Source: Chalciporus piperatus
Taxonomy: Eukaryota > Basidiomycota > Agaricomycetes > Boletales > Boletaceae
Direction of reading: 5' to 3'
Assembly (NCBI GenBank): GCA_038093975.1
Contig: JBBPTG010000003.1
Coordinates: 62,001 to 126,000 of the forward strand
DNA length: 64,000 bases
The position numbers and the translations under genes were made by a program. Shown here piece after piece: positions 29,701 to 42,964 of this stretch. Every line of letters begins with the position of its first letter. Position 1 is the stretch's first letter. The notes beneath the pieces are model-generated. The model had not been told where the DNA came from. It was given only the letters and a program-made list of their open reading frames with translations, and made no database searches.

Positions 29701-32700
29701 ATGTCACTTGCAACGACCACTGTACACCTGCTGAAACCTTCAGTTTCGCGTCTACCACTCAGACTACGACATGGGCGCTCCGTCGTTCCTCTGGCGCCCC
29801 GTGTCGCTTTGGGCCGGTCGATGCCTCTTGCCGGTTCTGCTCTAGTAAAGCATGTACATGCTCGAGGATACGCTTCCCAACCTCCTGGAGGTGGAATGGG
29901 TGGTGCAGGCTTCCCAAACATGTTGTTTCAACAGCCACGTCAGAAGGGAGAGACGTTGAAGGAGCATGTGAGTCCCGCGAGAGACCATATGGCCCATTTG
30001 ATTTTTAACGCTCTCCCTAGAGTGTTGATCTCACGGAAATGGCGCGAAACGGAAAGCTCGATCCGACCATTGGGCGAGACGAAGGCCAGTACTTCTTTAC
30101 TTCTCTGTAGGTTGTGCTAACGCCCAGCCTTAACAGAAATTCGCAGGACAATTCAGAGTAAGTGGTTGTGACATTGGGTTCTGCTGTTGGAGGGACTCAC
30201 TGGCATATGGGAAGTACTCTCCCGGAGAACCAAATCCAATCCGGTCGTACGTGCCATGCTTATTTCCTGCGTCGTATCCTTACCTTCTCCTTTCGTGTGC
30301 TAGCTCATTGGACCCCCTGGTGTTGGGAAGACGGCCATCCTCGAAGGTCTTGCAAGTCGAATTGTAGCGAAAGAGGTACCAGAGGTTAGAACCCGTATTC
30401 GACTCTTTTCTACATCTCAGGCTTACCGGTGTTTCAAGTCCTTGCAAGATAAGAGAGTACTCTCCTTGGATCTTTCCGCTATCATGGTAGGGTCTGGGAT
30501 TCGAGGTCAATTCGAAGAGAAGTTCAAAGCACTTATCCAAGATATCGAGGATGAGGTGAGGATTCCTTCTCGCTCCTCGAAATGACTCATCACGGCCGTC
30601 ATCAGGCGGGAGGGATCATATGTTTCATCGACGAAGTCCGTGAGTATCAGTCCTCATCTCTGGTTTCTGTGATCATCAAATTCCTGAATTGGAATCATAG
30701 ACATGCTATTCAATCTCGGAAAGGCGGAGGGGAGCATAGATGCGGGACAGATGATCAAACCTGCCCTCGCTCGTGGGTTACAACTCGTCGGAGCTACTAC
30801 ACGTAAGTTCATTAAGCATCCCATCATTCATTCCCTAAGCACCCGGAGTACAGCCGATGAGTATAGGAAAACGATTGGAAAAGATGCAGCCCTGGAGCGA
30901 CGTTTCCAACCCGTACAAATTCAGGAACCAACCGTAGAGGCTACCATCTCTATCCTTCGCGGCCTGAAATCCAAGTACGAGGTACACCATGGGGTTGAAA
31001 TCGCTGACAGCGCGTTGGTTACTGGTACGTTCTCACATAAACTCCAACTCGTATTCTGATGACTGTACGTTTAGCTGCGGTGTATGGGGCACGGTATATC
31101 TCTGATCGTTACCTTCCTGACAAGGCAATCGACCTCGTTGATGAGGCTGCGTCTGCCTTGCGTCTCGCCCAAGAATCCAAACCTGATGAGCTGGAAGCAC
31201 TTGACCGAGAGATCGTGACGCTACAGATTGAACTGGAAAGTCTCAAGAATGAAGTTGACATTTTCAGTGTCGAAAGGCGTACCAAGCTCGAAGAAGACCT
31301 CCGCGGTAAGCGGGAACACGCCCAGGAGTTGACTGCAATATGGCAAAACGGTATAACTTCCCCTGCATGTTCCTTTCCTTGGCATTGAGCTATGTGTGGT
31401 AGAGCGCGCCCGACTGGATCGCATCAAGGACCTGAAGAAGCGCCTTGAAGACGCGAAACATGAGCTGGAGGTCTCCCAGCGTCAGGGCCAGTATGAAAAG
31501 GCTTCTCAGCTTCGTTTCGGCACCATCCCAGATCTTGAACGCCAACTTCCCAAGGATGGCGAATTGAAAGAGGGAGGGGAGGAAAGCCCGCTCGCAATGC
31601 TTCACGACAGAGTAACCAGCAACGACATATCACGTGTCGTTGCCAAAGCCACCGGGATTCCAGTTCAGAATCTACTCCGAGGTGAACGTGAAAAATTGGT
31701 CCATGTAAGCATTGTTTCCTGGTATGGAATTTTCTTACGATCCGTGGTTTAGATGGAAGACGCACTAAAGCAACGAGTGGTTGGGCAAGATCACGTTGTT
31801 TTGGCTATTAGTGATGCTGTCCGGATATCGCGAGCTGGTTTGCAGGCACCCAATCGACCGGTTGCTTCTTTCTTGTTCCTTGGACCAACAGGTGTCGGCA
31901 AGGTAGGCATTAACCTCTTTCCACCTATGATACAATGGAATGACCGAATTCCTAGACGGAGCTGTCAAAAGCTCTTGCAGCTTTCTTGTTCAATGACGAG
32001 CATCGAGGGCTGTGAGTCCACATTTCTTACCGATTCAAACCGCAGCCTGATTCCGACTCCCTCCTAGTATCAATATCAACATGTCAGAAGTAGGTCTATG
32101 CGACTCGTGTGCAAGTTATATCCTGAGTACATGTTACTCTCCAGTATCACGATCGACACACTATATCACGCCTTATCGGTGCTGCTCCTGGTTATGTCGG
32201 ATTCGAGGAGGGGGGTAAGCGCTTTGCCCGATATGCTTCATCGTTCAAGTCTCATGTGAATGCAAAACCTAAAGGTCAACTGACTGAAGCGGTCCGGAGA
32301 AAGCCCTATGGTAAGTTACCGCTGATCATAGAGTTCGGTTTGAGCATACTGACGACTGTTTAAAGCTGTCATTCTGCTGGATGAGCTCGAGAAAGCCCAC
32401 AAGGTTCGTGATGAATGACTGGTTAGCTGTACATTCGTGCAGATGATGGTTTTGTAGGACGTTGCGATGATTCTCCTTCAAATTTTAGACGAAGGGAGCC
32501 TTACAGACAGCCAGGGTCGCAAAGTTGACTTCAAGGTGGGTCATCTGTTTGTGTTTCGGCACTCAGTGGTCTTCGGCACTCAGTGGTCTTTATACTTTCC
32601 TTTCGTGCTGCTAACGGAAGCTATTAGAATACCATCATATGCCTAACGGGTAACCTCGGAAGTGATATTCTCGCTGACCCTTTCTCCTGTGATGCCAACG

Positions 32701-33215
32701 GTGTCGTTACTGAGGAGGCGAAAAAGCGTGTCATGGAACGTACATCAGAATATTTCCCTCCTGAACTCCTTAACCGCCTCGACTCGATGCTGGTTTTCAA
32801 CAAGCTATCACGCAGAGCCATTTTGGATGTCGTATCCCTCCGCTTGAATGATGTTGCTGCCCGGTTGAAGGATCGGCGAATCATACTCGAGGTGGACGAA
32901 GCTGCTAGGGAGTGGCTGGCCAAGAAAGGTTATTCAGAGGTGTACGGTGCGCGCGCGATCGCGCGGGTTGTCCGAACAGAGGTCCTGTTCCCACTGGCGC
33001 AGAAGTTGTTGAGAGGAACGATACGGTACGTACTGCAACATTCCCTATTCGTTTGGGAATTGACCACTGATATGCTTGGTTTTATTACCGGGCATGTATG
33101 GCACAGAGATGGAGACATTGTGCATGTCGGTGTAACGGCTGATGCGGAAACGCTGGACATCCGGGACAACCACTCTGCGGACTCGAAAGATGTCCCATCT
33201 TCAACGCCGGCTTGA
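29701..33215 (+). CDS. HSP78: Mitochondrial Hsp78 (ClpB-type AAA+ disaggregase)
   Basis: Twenty exons rebuilt by eye sum to 2424 nt, 807 aa, matching the family length. Exon starts: 29701, 30021, 30137, 30215, 30304, 30439, 30606, 30701, 30854, 31075, 31403, 31753, 31956, 32068, 32145, 32275, 32366, 32458, 32628, 33107. The N-terminus is basic and Arg/Leu-rich, a mitochondrial presequence, and the ClpB N-domain is absent as in Hsp78. Domain 1: [12 protein letters not shown] (Walker A) and ICFIDEVHMLF (Walker B). A coiled-coil middle domain follows (about 31140-31540). Domain 2: [24 protein letters not shown] and the GYVGFEEGG pore loop. It refolds matrix proteins with mtHsp70. The second intron starts GC (30085) rather than GT. 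Confidence 0.95.
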
Positions 33216-33448
33216 ACGTCGAGTGATGGTATTGTAACTTAAAATAATAGCAAGTCACCGACCTCTCTCTTTATCTATTCTAGAACGAACGTTAACGCAA
33301 TCCACCCCTCAGTTTTGTAGCCTTAGTATAGCATTCACCTCAATTCATTCATTTCGTTCAAAGTGTAAGCGTGACGTGCGGGCAGTGACGCCCTGAGCGG
33401 ACGGCCACACGATTTTAAGCTCTCTGAAGAGCATTAGCGCGGACTTCA

Positions 33449-34305
33449 ATGTTCACAAGCCTCGAGAAGGTTCTTTGCGACATCTCCCCTGGGCGCCACC
33501 GAGCTCGGCTTCCTCTAAAGTGGCAACGCTGACATTCTACAGCATCTCCAGCCGCAGTTATTAAACCGTGACGGTCTTCAAGGATGCTCACATCTTCTCA
33601 GATTCTAACATCGTCCGTGCATGGTTGTCAACCAAGAGACGATACCCGCTCACGGGTACGAGCGTCAACATAGGCGTGCCAGATCCTGGCGTCACTTCTA
33701 GTCGGAGCCTCGATTCATCATTCGGGAAAACTCAATAGACTGTCCTGATGAAATCACATTTGGGAACGTTTCGTCAGCGGAGGAAGCCCGGGAACGTGCT
33801 GCAGCGGCTGCTCTCCAACGACCTTCTCGCGAAGCTTCTTTCGAAAAAGAGAGGGCGGACGTACTCCACTTGTTCACATTGCCAGCCCATCGTATACGGT
33901 ATGACAGACGGCGTTGCGACGATGCCTTTCTTCGGTGTCTGCTGGATACGTTGACGTCTGGCTCAGAACCCGACACCTTCGCTAGAAGAAGGTTGTCAAC
34001 GGCGATCGGATCCCATGATCTCGAGCCTGCACACTTGCGGTCACTCAGTCCCACAAGACGGAGGTGGAGAAGAGCCATCGGTTATATTCCAACTCAGCAA
34101 AAATGCAGGTATGTTTCCAAACACCGCGTCTATTCGTGAGGCGTCGTGTCGATTAGGAAAATAAACGGTCTCGCTGACGAAACTTTGGCGGTTTTGTAGG
34201 ATGGACATACCCTCCCTTGTCGTATCAAGCACTCCACGCCACGGACTGCAGCACAGTCTTGCCATCACTCCACCTATCTCACTCACGAACAGACTGCCAG
34301 CGTGA
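33449..34305 (+). CDS. Unrecognised protein, 5' gene model uncertain
   Basis: Two exons look sound: 33702-34108, ending in an AG|GTATG donor, and 34200-34305, ending in TGA after TNRLPA. The first reads as an acidic then Ala/Arg-rich helix (ITFGNVSSAEEARERAAAAA), then FTLPAHRIRYDRRRCDDAFL and a basic Ser-rich tail. A possible first exon starts at ATG 33449 (MFTSLEKVLCDI), but I could not connect it in phase, and another open stretch (33575-33660, AHIFSDSNIVRAWLS) is in a different frame. I do not recognise the family. Either the 5' exons are more complex than I could resolve or the gene is decaying. Confidence 0.4.
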
Positions 34306-34613
34306 TCGTCAACTGTCGTGGTCTCGACCTCACCTTCGGCAACGCCTTCTTACATCTTGCCCAAATAGCGAGGACATGGGTGCTCTACCACCGTTACGTT
34401 CGCGGGACGAGTGTGGATACAGAAAAAGGCAGATCTCAACCTACGTCCTTACCTCGACAATGGTTCAACAACGGTGGCGCAGGGGAGTTCATGGTTTGAA
34501 TCAGTTTCTTCTTCTGTAATCTGCTGTAATCCTAACTGAACTCCGGTTTCGAACAACTCGGAATCAACTCGGAGCCAAATTTGCTGGCTATTCAACATTC
34601 CCGAGGGTTCGAC

Positions 34614-35395
34614 TCTAGACCCCAGCCTGCGTCTTGGGCAGCCTTGAGATTGAGCTTTGCTTCCTTGACTTCGTCCTCGGTAACCAGAAGGCCAATGTGA
34701 CCGCCATTCACTAGATCGACATCGTCTGCCCATCCATTCTCCTCGATTATCTCGACGAGAGAGTTTACAGTGTGGGCTTCTAGCGCGTAGGAGCGTTTCG
34801 CTTCTTCAGCACCGAACTTGGTAGCTCGAGAGTGGAATTCTGAGAATGCAGCAGGGGTAAGATGCCCCCCATTCCGACCTTACCATTCGGAGTTCGCATA
34901 ATCGAGGGTGGGATGAGATCCTGAGCTTTCCAGCCAGTCAAAGGGCTCACCAGTCGCCCCTGCGCCTGAGATGACTCGATGTCAGGTCATTCTTACCATC
35001 GTACGTACAAGCGTGATCTGCGCTTCAACAAGACGGGGACATGGAAGACACTCACAAAAGTCCCTAGCCTCGAGAATGACCACCTTCAGTATGCCTGCAT
35101 GGTTCTCCGCGACTGCCTCAGAGAGGTGGTATGCCACTCCGACACCAGTTATACCAGAACCAATGATGCAAATGTCTGCGTCTGTCGTTAAAGGACCTTC
35201 GCTACCCTCGCGCGCAAGTGGGTTTGCATCGGGAGATGAATTCCTCCTAGAACGAGTTGTTGGGCCGTCGCTGTCGGGAACGCCATGATGATTATCAACG
35301 TCGATAAAATCTCCGACTCGCAAGCCCAATTCGCCCGAATGGTAAAGGTCCAAAGCCGATATGAAATACATGTGCCGCCAGGTGCGTTCCGAGTC
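34614..35395 (-). pseudogene. FAD-dependent oxidoreductase, 5'-fragment duplicate
   Basis: Bases 34614-35241 match 46511-47138 almost perfectly at a constant offset of 11,897 bp; the match resumes at about 35257-35395 after a deletion of roughly 94 bp that removes part of the N-terminal exon. It carries the dinucleotide-binding motif CIIGSGITGVGVAYHL and the exons up to QDAGWG, then stops matching, so the C-terminal two thirds are missing. The deletion leaves the upstream coding part out of its original frame. It cannot encode a complete oxidase. Near-identity, including introns, points to a recent segmental copy of the gene at 45354-47328. Confidence 0.9.
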
Positions 35396-35542
35396 AGTAG
35401 AGCAGAACGACTGTCTTCTAAGTCTGGTTTGGGGACCAGTGTTCATCTTTAGCATGTGGCTCAACGCGCGCTGCTTACGATGGGATGAAATATAAATATA
35501 AGTCCATATATTCCTATTCTTCATACTTTGCATGGGTCATAT

Positions 35543-38500
35543 TTAATCGTTGTTGTCCTCCCTTGGTTGTTGTCTACGAGGACCTCGCGATTCGCGTTGT
35601 TGGTGCACCGAGCTCGACGACGTGCCCCCGGGCTGCGCTTCAGCTTTAGGTTTGCGAGGTCGTGCCTTGCCACCTTTGTTCGGCCCATGACCGCTACCCG
35701 AACGAGCGCCCCCTGCCTGAGAGCGAAGCTGCTCTCCTACCTGTGCTTGCTGCAGCGTCTCAATACGGATTCGTTCTTCCTCCGCAGCCCACCATGTCAA
35801 AAAATCGGCCTCCTGCTGCCTCGCACGCTCTTCTTCCTGAATCTCACGAAGAGACCGCTTGTCCGTCGGTGCAGACGCCGTATCCTGTAGTTCTTGCATT
35901 CGCTGGATCTCTGCGAACGAAAGGTTCGTCGAGCTTGGTGCAATTGGTGCGGTGATTGGCTGCACTGGGGGCAACGTCCATGCACCACCCAATCTAAGCT
36001 ACTCATCAGCAACGAGCAGGATCTTGCGTGAATGTGCGATACGCACGATGGCTTCCGCGAGACACCAATCCCTGGTGCCGTGCCCCCTGATCCAGACGAG
36101 CTCGGTGTCTGGCGAACAGGAGCGATGACAGGTCCCATCATTGGACGACCTGGACCCGCACCGGCTTTCGTGGCCGATACAGGCGAAGCTACAGAGATCG
36201 TGCGAGGTGATGGTGACGTCTGTTGCGGTATCGCAAGGTCAGAGGGGACACGACGTGGCGTGGGCGGGTTCTCAGTACGCCAATGAGGTGAAAGCCCAGG
36301 TCCAGCCTGTCGTGACAGGCCTTCACTTTGACCGGCGGTTGCAGTTGTGCCCGCTCCTGAACCTGCACTCGGACCCGCACCTTGACTGGTGGTCGATGGT
36401 GCAGTTTCGAGCGATCCCCTCGCCATGTATGCGTGGGTCGGCTTCTTGCTAGTCTCTGCCTCCGCCATAACTGCCTTGAGATCGGTGCTACATGAAAAAG
36501 GATGGATCAGTCGACGAATATCGTTTGCCGCACTGCATACCGGGGTGTAGTTGGGTGTTTCTTCCACCCCGCTCTTGCTGAGACGGGCACGGGAGCATTA
36601 TCGCTCCCGCTCACTATCGTCGAAGGCTGCTGAGTCGAACTCAGCTTCAATGGTGGCACCACCTCTGTATCGTCCATTGCAAAGATCTCGTCTCCCGAGG
36701 GCTTGGAACGCAACATCGGCAGCAGCGCAGCCGACGATGGACGAAGGATCGGGCTGGCAGTCGGAGAGTACAACCTTAGTTGTCGCCCTGACTTCTTCGC
36801 TGAGCCAGGCGGCGACATTTTGGGCGAGTCCCTCAACGCCTGGGGTTTCTGGCTCGGCACAAAGGGCGCAGGGATGTCTTGCAGCGCGAGCCAGTCCTTG
36901 TGCTTTTCCAGTGCCGCTCGTCCAAGCTTGTCTAGCCGAGTAACTGGCGACTCTACTGCTTGTTCGGCGCACGTGTATTCTGAGAGCTTTCGCACCACTC
37001 GAAAATCGAGAACGTCGAGAATCCTGGATTCGAGGAGCAGTTCGATGTTGGCCGTCATGTAGCTCTTGATACGGTCAGCCAAGTCGACCGCATTGTAGTG
37101 GATAGCATCTGTGAGTAGGTAGCACGCGTTGTAGACATTCAGGAACTTGACTATGACCTGGGAACAGAGGAGGACCAGGCGAGTCAAGAGTAGTTCGTTC
37201 TAGACAGAACGAATTAGGAACAACGGAGGCAGATAGTAATCAAGGAAATGGTTTACCGCGGCAGATATGACGAGAAACATGAACTCGAGCACTCCATCGA
37301 CAGTATCCAAGAATTCTGAAATACGATCAGAGGTTGCACGGAAATCGGAGCAGACGACTCACCGAGTGTCTCGAACATCTTCTCTTCACCAAAGCAAATA
37401 AATTGCAGCACAAACTCCATAACCTGCCAATCATGGTGCCGCATATCAATGTCAACAACGCCTGAGCCATCCTTCCTTCGAGCAGTCCAGTCTGGATCAT
37501 CGAAGAAAGCGGCAAAGAAAGGAGATCGAGCGCGCAGAATAGCAGAATGAGCGTAAACGGTCTTGTCGGCTAGGTGAAGTGCCACATCAGGAGCTAGAGG
37601 GTCTGCGCGAACAGAGCGCCGTAATGAACCAAAAGCCTGCGTCTGGTCGAAAAGTCGTCGGAAATCGTTGGAAGCTGATGGTTTTGGAGCGCGCTTGCCG
37701 ACGGATTGGAGCGCCAGTGTGAGATGGTGGAGGTCTAATAACCGCGAGAGGCCAGCAAGGTCTGTCTTCACCTGAACAGGCTGCACTCCCAGGTTAGAGA
37801 ACTGTGCCTCAAACAGCGATCCAATGCGACGATCCCATATCGCGAGGACTTCATCAGAGTAAAGATAGTGCAGAAGCGTAAGCAACGCAAGTGAGCTGAT
37901 CCCCGTAAAGTGGAGGATCGGTGAGGAAGCCGGTGAGCTGCTTGACGTCTGTTGGATGAACGTCGCGGAGATATTCGAGGATTTGTCCTTGAGGACCGCA
38001 CCATTACTAAACACGGCTTGAAGAGGTATGCACCGAGCGGCGAGGATCACGCGGTGAGCAGGTACCTCGAATTTCGTGCCGATGCGCACGGTGATGTCTG
38101 CATCGTGCCTGATAGCTTTCGCGGTGGAGACGGCGGGTCGAGTGAGCTGGCTACGGAGCACTGCGATCAACTTCGCTACTTCTCCGATGTCGTCGAGGAT
38201 TGAAGAGTCTTCGAGATCATCGTCAGCATTGATGAGGCCATCCAGCGGTATGTTCAGGGCCTGGTCCGCGAAAGAAGCTCCTTCGAGGTGATAGGGAGCA
38301 ATAGCGGCGGTGTCACCTGAGAATTGTTTTCCCGTGATGCTGATCGAAGGGGGCTTGAAGTCGACTCGAAGGGCGCCAAACGCACCCGTACTGTTGGCAC
38401 GGACTGAAACCGCCCGCTGTACATGTGCGACACGCTGGAACTTGAACACCTTTACTCCGCCGCCCATCGTACCGCCCTTGAGGTTACGACAGCGAACGAA

Positions 38501-40505
38501 GACGTGTCCTGACTGAGTGCAAACTATCAGAGCGCCGTCGCCACCGATGTCAACGTCCTGACAGTGTACGCGCCGACGTTGCAATGAATAAGTTCAAGTG
38601 CACAAACATCAGTGATAAGCTAATACGCACTCGCACGCTGCTAAATTGCCTTCTCAAAGCCCATGCGCGTTGTGGTTTAATTATCTGGGCTCTATTCCCG
38701 CTAGTGCTCGTTCCAGTGGTGCTTCCTTCTAGCTCGGTGGGGGTAGGAACGGAGAATGTAAACACCTCGCCGCTTGAAGACAGAGCTGCGAATGTGTCGT
38801 CGCAGTTGACGAGTTTCGTAATCGGGGGACCTCGGACAGTTTGAGGTGGACGATATACCGTTGAGATGTCAGACGGGAATGCATGCGCTGGGAAGCTGTG
38901 CGTGTAAGCTAACAACACTGGAGAAAGAGACTACAAGTCCGTACTTGATCTTTGAAACGCCACCATTCCAAACGCATGCGACTTCGCCGTTCACAAACAA
39001 GCATATCATAGCTGATTCCTATCAAGCGAAAATGACGCGCGGTCAGCATGGTGGCAAGCTAGAGTCGATCGAACACTGACCGACATCGCAATTCCATGGA
39101 CTGGATGGGTAATGACGGATACTTTTCGCGGGAGAACTTGAATAGGACTCGCCGTCTTGTTGTATCCTGCGCCCATCATTCACCATCATTGGAACTCGCT
39201 TGACGGACTCGCCGAAGACTCACCGAGTTGTCCACCGTTCATCCCCCACGTCCATACGTCAGTATCGGACCAGCAAGTGCTTGCAGTCTTGCATGCTGCA
39301 ATGCCTTTCACGAACTCCTTCTTCAAGTGCCCAATCTTGCGTGGCGTCGTCTGAATAGACTCATCCGCAGAGCCGCCTTGTCCTGCCTCGACGATATAAC
39401 CGAGCTGAGCAAACCGATTCAGACCCCAGCTGATGACCTCTCCCGCAATCGTCAGTGCCAGCGTGTGGTCTTGGCCAAGGGCGACGGCTACAATGGTATG
39501 CGAGGAAAGCGGGAGCGGCGCCGGGGTGTACAGTGTGTGAGAAAAGGGACCTAGACTGAGAAGAAGATGAGCAACAAATCGTTGAATTCGAGGTCCCAAG
39601 CGTACCGTCCTCCGCTGCCAAATCCGCATAAACGGACATTTTCACGAGACTCGTCTGTAAGGATGACTGCACATGCATCGCGTCAGTCCAGAATTCGGAA
39701 AGGTGTAGTCATACATTACCTGTGTGCAGTTTGGACATGCAGACTTCGCGCACCTTGACCGGTCGAAATCTTTCCTCTAGGGTTCGACTGGCAGGTAGAG
39801 GTGCGTCTTTCCTGGTGATCACGACATGGTCGGGATGCAAACGATCGTTACTGTCGCCTAGACCCAAAGCAGCATTCCTAGTTGCCGAGATAAAAGACAC
39901 GGATATACGTGCAGTGAGAAAGATGTATGCGAGGGGAAACCACTGAGACACACCGATTAGTACCCCAGGTCAGCAAATCCGCATAGCCATCCTCGAGAGA
40001 AGTCGGGTTCGCACTCCGGACGGTCGAATTGTATAGGTCGAACGCAGTATATCCTTCCATATCCTTGATGGAAGTATCCGTCTCGGTACGCTTGAGCAGC
40101 ATAATTCTGGACGCACACAGATCAGTAACGCCGCCCGCGACTCGAACAAAGCTCGGAGAAAATTACTCACGCAGCCTCGAGATTTCCCGCATAGAGCGCC
40201 CGATGGAGTGCCGTCCAATGATTCTCCTTATCGACGAGATTGACATTGATGGACGGATGAGCAAGCAGCATCCGTGTGTACTCCAAACTCGAGGGCTCGG
40301 TGGACGAACATGCCAAATGCAACACAGTGCGCCCCAGGTCGTCAAATGCATTCACCTCAATCGCAGCGGTGAGGTTTTTGCGAGACCACGATTTTCCACC
40401 ACTGGTGCTCGGTGCGCCGTGCCCGGTCGCCGAGCGGTCTCGTTCGAGGAGACGCTGGAAGGCTTGCTGGTTGCGTAGGCTGAAGTATACATGGAGAAGG
40501 GTCAT
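35543..40505 (-). CDS. IBTK/Btb3-like protein: ankyrin, RCC1 and two BTB domains
   Basis: A multi-exon gene with the domain order of human IBTK and S. pombe Btb3, which act as substrate adaptors for Cullin-3 ubiquitin ligases. From the start (ATG 40505): ankyrin repeats (GRTVLHLACSS, HWTALHRALYAGN, GYTAFDLYN); RCC1 repeats (ADLLTWGTNR, VALGQDHTLALT, EVISWGLNRFAQLG, VWTWGMNGGQLGE; about 40100-38600); BTB1 (ADITVRIGTKFEVPAHRVILAA, about 38100); BTB2 (PDVALHLADKTVYAHSAILRARS, about 37590). A disordered Pro/Ser tail and a charged helix (SLREIQEEERARQQEADFL) end in a basic segment at 35543. All domains look uninterrupted. About ten or more introns; I did not sum every exon. Confidence 0.85.
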
Positions 40506-40971
40506 GCAGCGCTAGATATCAAGTCGGACTGCAGCGATCTACGGGGGAGACACAGTTCGTGGCTCCTGCGGACCGCGCGTATCCAACTGTTTCGTCGGTG
40601 TCGATAAGACACAGACTGAGTCGTCACTGAGTTGGTTGTCGGGATCGTTAGAGAGAGCGCTGTGGTAGACGTTGAGCACGGGAGATAATGAACTGTGACT
40701 GGACGGGGTGCATACGCTGCATATCAGTTGATTAGTCTGACTCCGTCATCGCCTTGCTCAACCGCTTGTCGCACGTGTGCCGCTGTCAGCCATTTCAGTT
40801 GGTCTCTCATTTCTAGCAACACCGTTCCAGCACGTTCTGCGATCCTCGTGGACTACACAGACAATTTAGAACTGACACGACTATTACTATTCATTTCAGA
40901 TGGTCATACAACAGATACCGTCTCCTCGACACATGGTATGAATCCGAATCCAATCTCCGTCGCTACTTACA

Positions 40972-42964
40972 TTACCCCTCCATCAACGTCTGCGCAGCTT
41001 TCCTTGCATTAGCCTTCAGTCCCTCCACTTGAAGTTCTAGGTTACGAATTTTTTGCCTTGCTTCACGTAGTGCCCCGTTCAAGCGATCAACTTCCTCTTC
41101 GATTGCCGAGCTTGCCTGCATTGCAGACTGAGTCAAGAGAATACCTCTGAAGTTCAGACGAGATGCACGCACGTTGTCACCAATGGAGTCCACTGCGGGC
41201 GCACTGGTAGGGAGAGAATCAGCACGGCTGGGGATCGCCACTGATTCTGAGGAAGGTGTAGGCAAAGTCGCTGATTTCGTCACAGTGGGAGTGAACATCG
41301 GTTCTGGTGCTGCTGCTGCTGGTGTGGAGGAAGGAGGAGGGCTAGATACTGGTACAGGCGCAGGGGGTGGTGTCTCATTGCTAGCGAAAACGGCACCGCT
41401 CTCCAGGCTAACAAGATTCAATGGTGCAGTCTTTCCTGCGAAGAACTCGGCTGCAGACAGGGGTAGTTCGGATGATGGCGCCGGAGGGTAAATATCCGAT
41501 TGGAAGGAATCAGCCTGCGTTGGGGATATGAATTAGCTTCGTGTGACATGAAGGCGCGAACCACGGAGAACGAGATTAAATTTGACCAAAGATGGGTACT
41601 CACCCTACGAGGGACGATAAACGCGATTGGCTCCACGCCATTACTGGTGACCTTGAACGCTCTCGCAATTTCGCACTCCGAGACTCCCAATGCACGTCTA
41701 GGAAGGAAGCACATGCCACGCTGAGGGACGGAGGTCGAATGCTCTGCGAGAGAGTACAGCGAATCTGATTCGTGCTCATAGTACCGGATGTTTCCATCAC
41801 TGTCGAACACCAAGTCAGTAACGTACATACCCTTGATCTACCACAAGACTTACCCCTTGCCAGCTGTCAGACACGAAATCAGCAAAAGCACCCCGTGGCA
41901 GCAAACGCATAAACGCACCAAGGAACAAGATGCCGTTGTCGCTCCAGAAGGGCATGACAACTCCAGCGCTCTGGTCAAGCGTGAGGGTCTTGAGGTTTCC
42001 AAGTCCTCCGGTCTCCCAAATGCTGACTTGCCTGTCGCTCATTTTACTAAAGCCGGTGGTGGCGATACGGTCCATCTCTCCCATCCAGACTACTCTCGCG
42101 CCCTTGATACCTCCATGACCCTCTGTGACGCGTACGGCGTCAACTCCCGCACGTGCGTCAAAGAGGCGCAATTTTCTGTCTCGACATGTTGTAGCAAGTA
42201 TCGTACCGGTCGCGTTAAACGCAAGGGATTGAATGGTATCACCGTGGCCATTCAAGGTGGAGCGGGGGCGTGACGTATCGGCCAGATCCCAGAGTTTTAT
42301 GAGGTGCTCTCCGGATGCAGTGGCTAACACATTGGCAGCAGTTGGATGCCAAAGGACTTGACCGACTTTCTTTGGGCTCACGTCGACCCTTGCGACGGGT
42401 TCGATGTCGTAAGGCTCCCAGGCATCCGAAGTCCAGCCATCAAAGAGACTGTCTGAAACTTTCCAAAGTAGAGAGGTACCGTCTTCAGAGGCGGACGCGA
42501 CGAGGTTATCGTTGGCGGGAGACCAAGCCGTGTCGAGAACAGGTCCTGTGTGTGTACGAGCAAGAGGAATTATGTCTGGGAGCTTCGAGGGTATCTCATG
42601 TGTGGGACCGAACGGGGATGGAAGTGGGAGGACCGCAAAAGCGCCACCACCAGAGGCAGACCAGTTGATACTAATATAACGCTTCACGGCAAGCGGTAAG
42701 TGGCGGTCTCAGTCGACGACGATGGAACATACTGCGGATGCGGCGATGAGGTTAGTGTCCCAAGCACTGGAAGAGGCTTTGACGTTGTCATAGCCGTGCT
42801 CCTTCTTGGCTGCTTGGCCGTAGACGTGACTGTGGACGCGACGTTCGGGTCAGAAGTGTATTTCAAGGGCGTTACGCGTGGGGCGAAGGCGTGTATTCGA
42901 ACGTATCCGAATGATCTGAGATAGGGACATACCGGTACTTGGACGCGCGCACGAATCTAGACAT
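40972..42964 (-). CDS. CRN1: Coronin (actin-binding WD40 protein)
   Basis: Six exons (42964-42933, 42829-42733, 42681-41919, 41863-41854, 41799-41604, 41514-40972) sum to 1641 nt, 546 aa; the fourth exon is only 10 nt. Coronin bundles actin and regulates Arp2/3. The N-terminus is MSRFVRASKYR|HVYGQAAKKE, then SSSAWDTNLI, the coronin signature. WD40 blades follow (VLDTAWSPANDNLVASAS, LWHPTAANVLATAS, LWDLA), then IRYYEHESD. A Pro/Ala-rich linker leads to a C-terminal coiled coil (EEEVDRLNGALREARQKIRNLELQVEGL) for oligomerisation. The micro-exon restores the conserved LAGKGDGNIRYY run. It is 467 bp from the IBTK-like start, same strand. Confidence 0.95.
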
